Assembly (NCBI GenBank): GCA_017477005.1
Contig: JAFUXY010000432.1
Coordinates: 1-5,365, forward strand
Direction: 5' to 3'
DNA from: Lachnospiraceae bacterium
GTDB lineage: Bacteria; Bacillota; Clostridia; Lachnospirales; Lachnospiraceae
DNA length: 5,365 nucleotides
Below, piece by piece: positions 5,170 to 5,365 of this stretch; positions within the stretch are counted from its first letter, which is position 1, and the number at the start of each line of letters is the position of its first letter. A program made the translations under genes and the position numbers. Under the pieces are notes generated by a model. The model did no database searches. It was not told the origin of the DNA and saw only the letters and a program-made list of their open reading frames with translations.

Positions 5170-5365
5170 GTCAGGAACAAATACGCAATGTTTCAGAATC
5201 CGAGGCAGGAAGCCGCATCGACCGTTTCTTGTCCGCGCAATTTCCAGAGTTTTCCCGCAGCCATCTGCAAAAGATGATTGAGCGTTCGGCGATACTGGTC
5301 AATGGGAAAGCGGTCAAGGCAAATTATCGCTTGAAAACGGGCGATGAAATACGAATCGAGGAAGA
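5166..5365 (+). CDS. rluD: RluA/RluD-family 23S rRNA pseudouridine synthase, N-terminal S4 domain (gene cut by window end)
   Basis: The first 66 codons are present; the window ends two bases into codon 67 and the catalytic domain lies outside. The segment from about residue 16 is a clear S4 RNA-binding domain of the RluA/RluD type: SRIDRFLSAQFPEFSRSHLQ (16-35), KMIERSAILVNGKAVKANYR (36-55), then LKTGDEIRIEE (56-66). In this family the S4 domain guides the enzyme to rRNA, where it converts uridine to pseudouridine. The lspA-rluD gene order is common in Firmicutes and supports the RluD subgroup, but the catalytic part is needed to tell RluD from other RluA members. The start is taken as TTG at 5166, overlapping the lspA stop as TTGA; no in-frame ATG lies nearby and the frame is open upstream only inside lspA. 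Confidence 0.9.
   Translation, partial: MSQEQIRNVSESEAGSRIDRFLSAQFPEFSRSHLQKMIERSAILVNGKAVKANYRLKTGDEIRIEE

Noticed and set aside
1..5365. A new defence, mobile or secondary-metabolism system
   Set aside because: Every large + strand gene belongs to a known family, six of the seven with housekeeping roles. No transposase, integrase, terminal repeats, array or toxin-antitoxin pair was seen.

Overview
The window looks like an ordinary chromosomal stretch from a Gram-positive-type (Firmicutes/Clostridia-like) anaerobe of middling GC content. The clues are a SepF gene directly after a YggS-type gene, a membrane-anchored HlyD-like protein upstream of them, strong AGGAGG-type ribosome binding sites, GTG and TTG starts, and a Lachnospiraceae/Clostridia-looking AroB (VDFLSYKN instead of the common V-N-H-P-x-G-K-N). 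The genus cannot be fixed from this sequence. All real genes are on the + strand and both ends of the window cut through genes.

Region 1 (1-3324) is a tightly packed block. It holds the 3' end of a glutamate synthase small-subunit-like flavoprotein (gltA, possibly nfnB), a one-transmembrane HlyD-like adaptor protein that starts inside the gltA stop codon (TGATG), a possible 31-residue small ORF that runs by an ATGA overlap into yggS, then yggS (PLP homeostasis protein) and sepF (FtsZ-ring anchor). A good intrinsic terminator (3401-3432) follows sepF and very likely ends this transcription unit.

Region 2 (3325-3575) is a 251-base AT-rich intergenic stretch. It holds the terminator, then a run of short inverted and direct repeats (AGTAAAC/GTTTACT and CGAAT), a weak candidate promoter, and the strong aroB ribosome binding site. 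No gene is supported there.

Region 3 (3576-5365) is a second, overlapping operon: aroB (3-dehydroquinate synthase), lspA (lipoprotein signal peptidase, GTG start inside aroB) and the S4-domain start of an RluD-family pseudouridine synthase (TTG start overlapping the lspA stop). In many Firmicutes sepF is followed by ylmH/divIVA-type genes before lspA-rluD; here aroB and a regulatory gap lie at that place.

Functionally this is housekeeping: amino-acid nitrogen or redox metabolism, vitamin B6 handling, cell division, aromatic amino-acid synthesis, lipoprotein processing and rRNA modification. I see no mobile element, CRISPR array, tRNA/rRNA or defence system and no convincing new system. The points most worth a second look are the small ORF before yggS, the repeat-rich aroB leader, and the unusual residues next to a catalytic aspartate of LspA.
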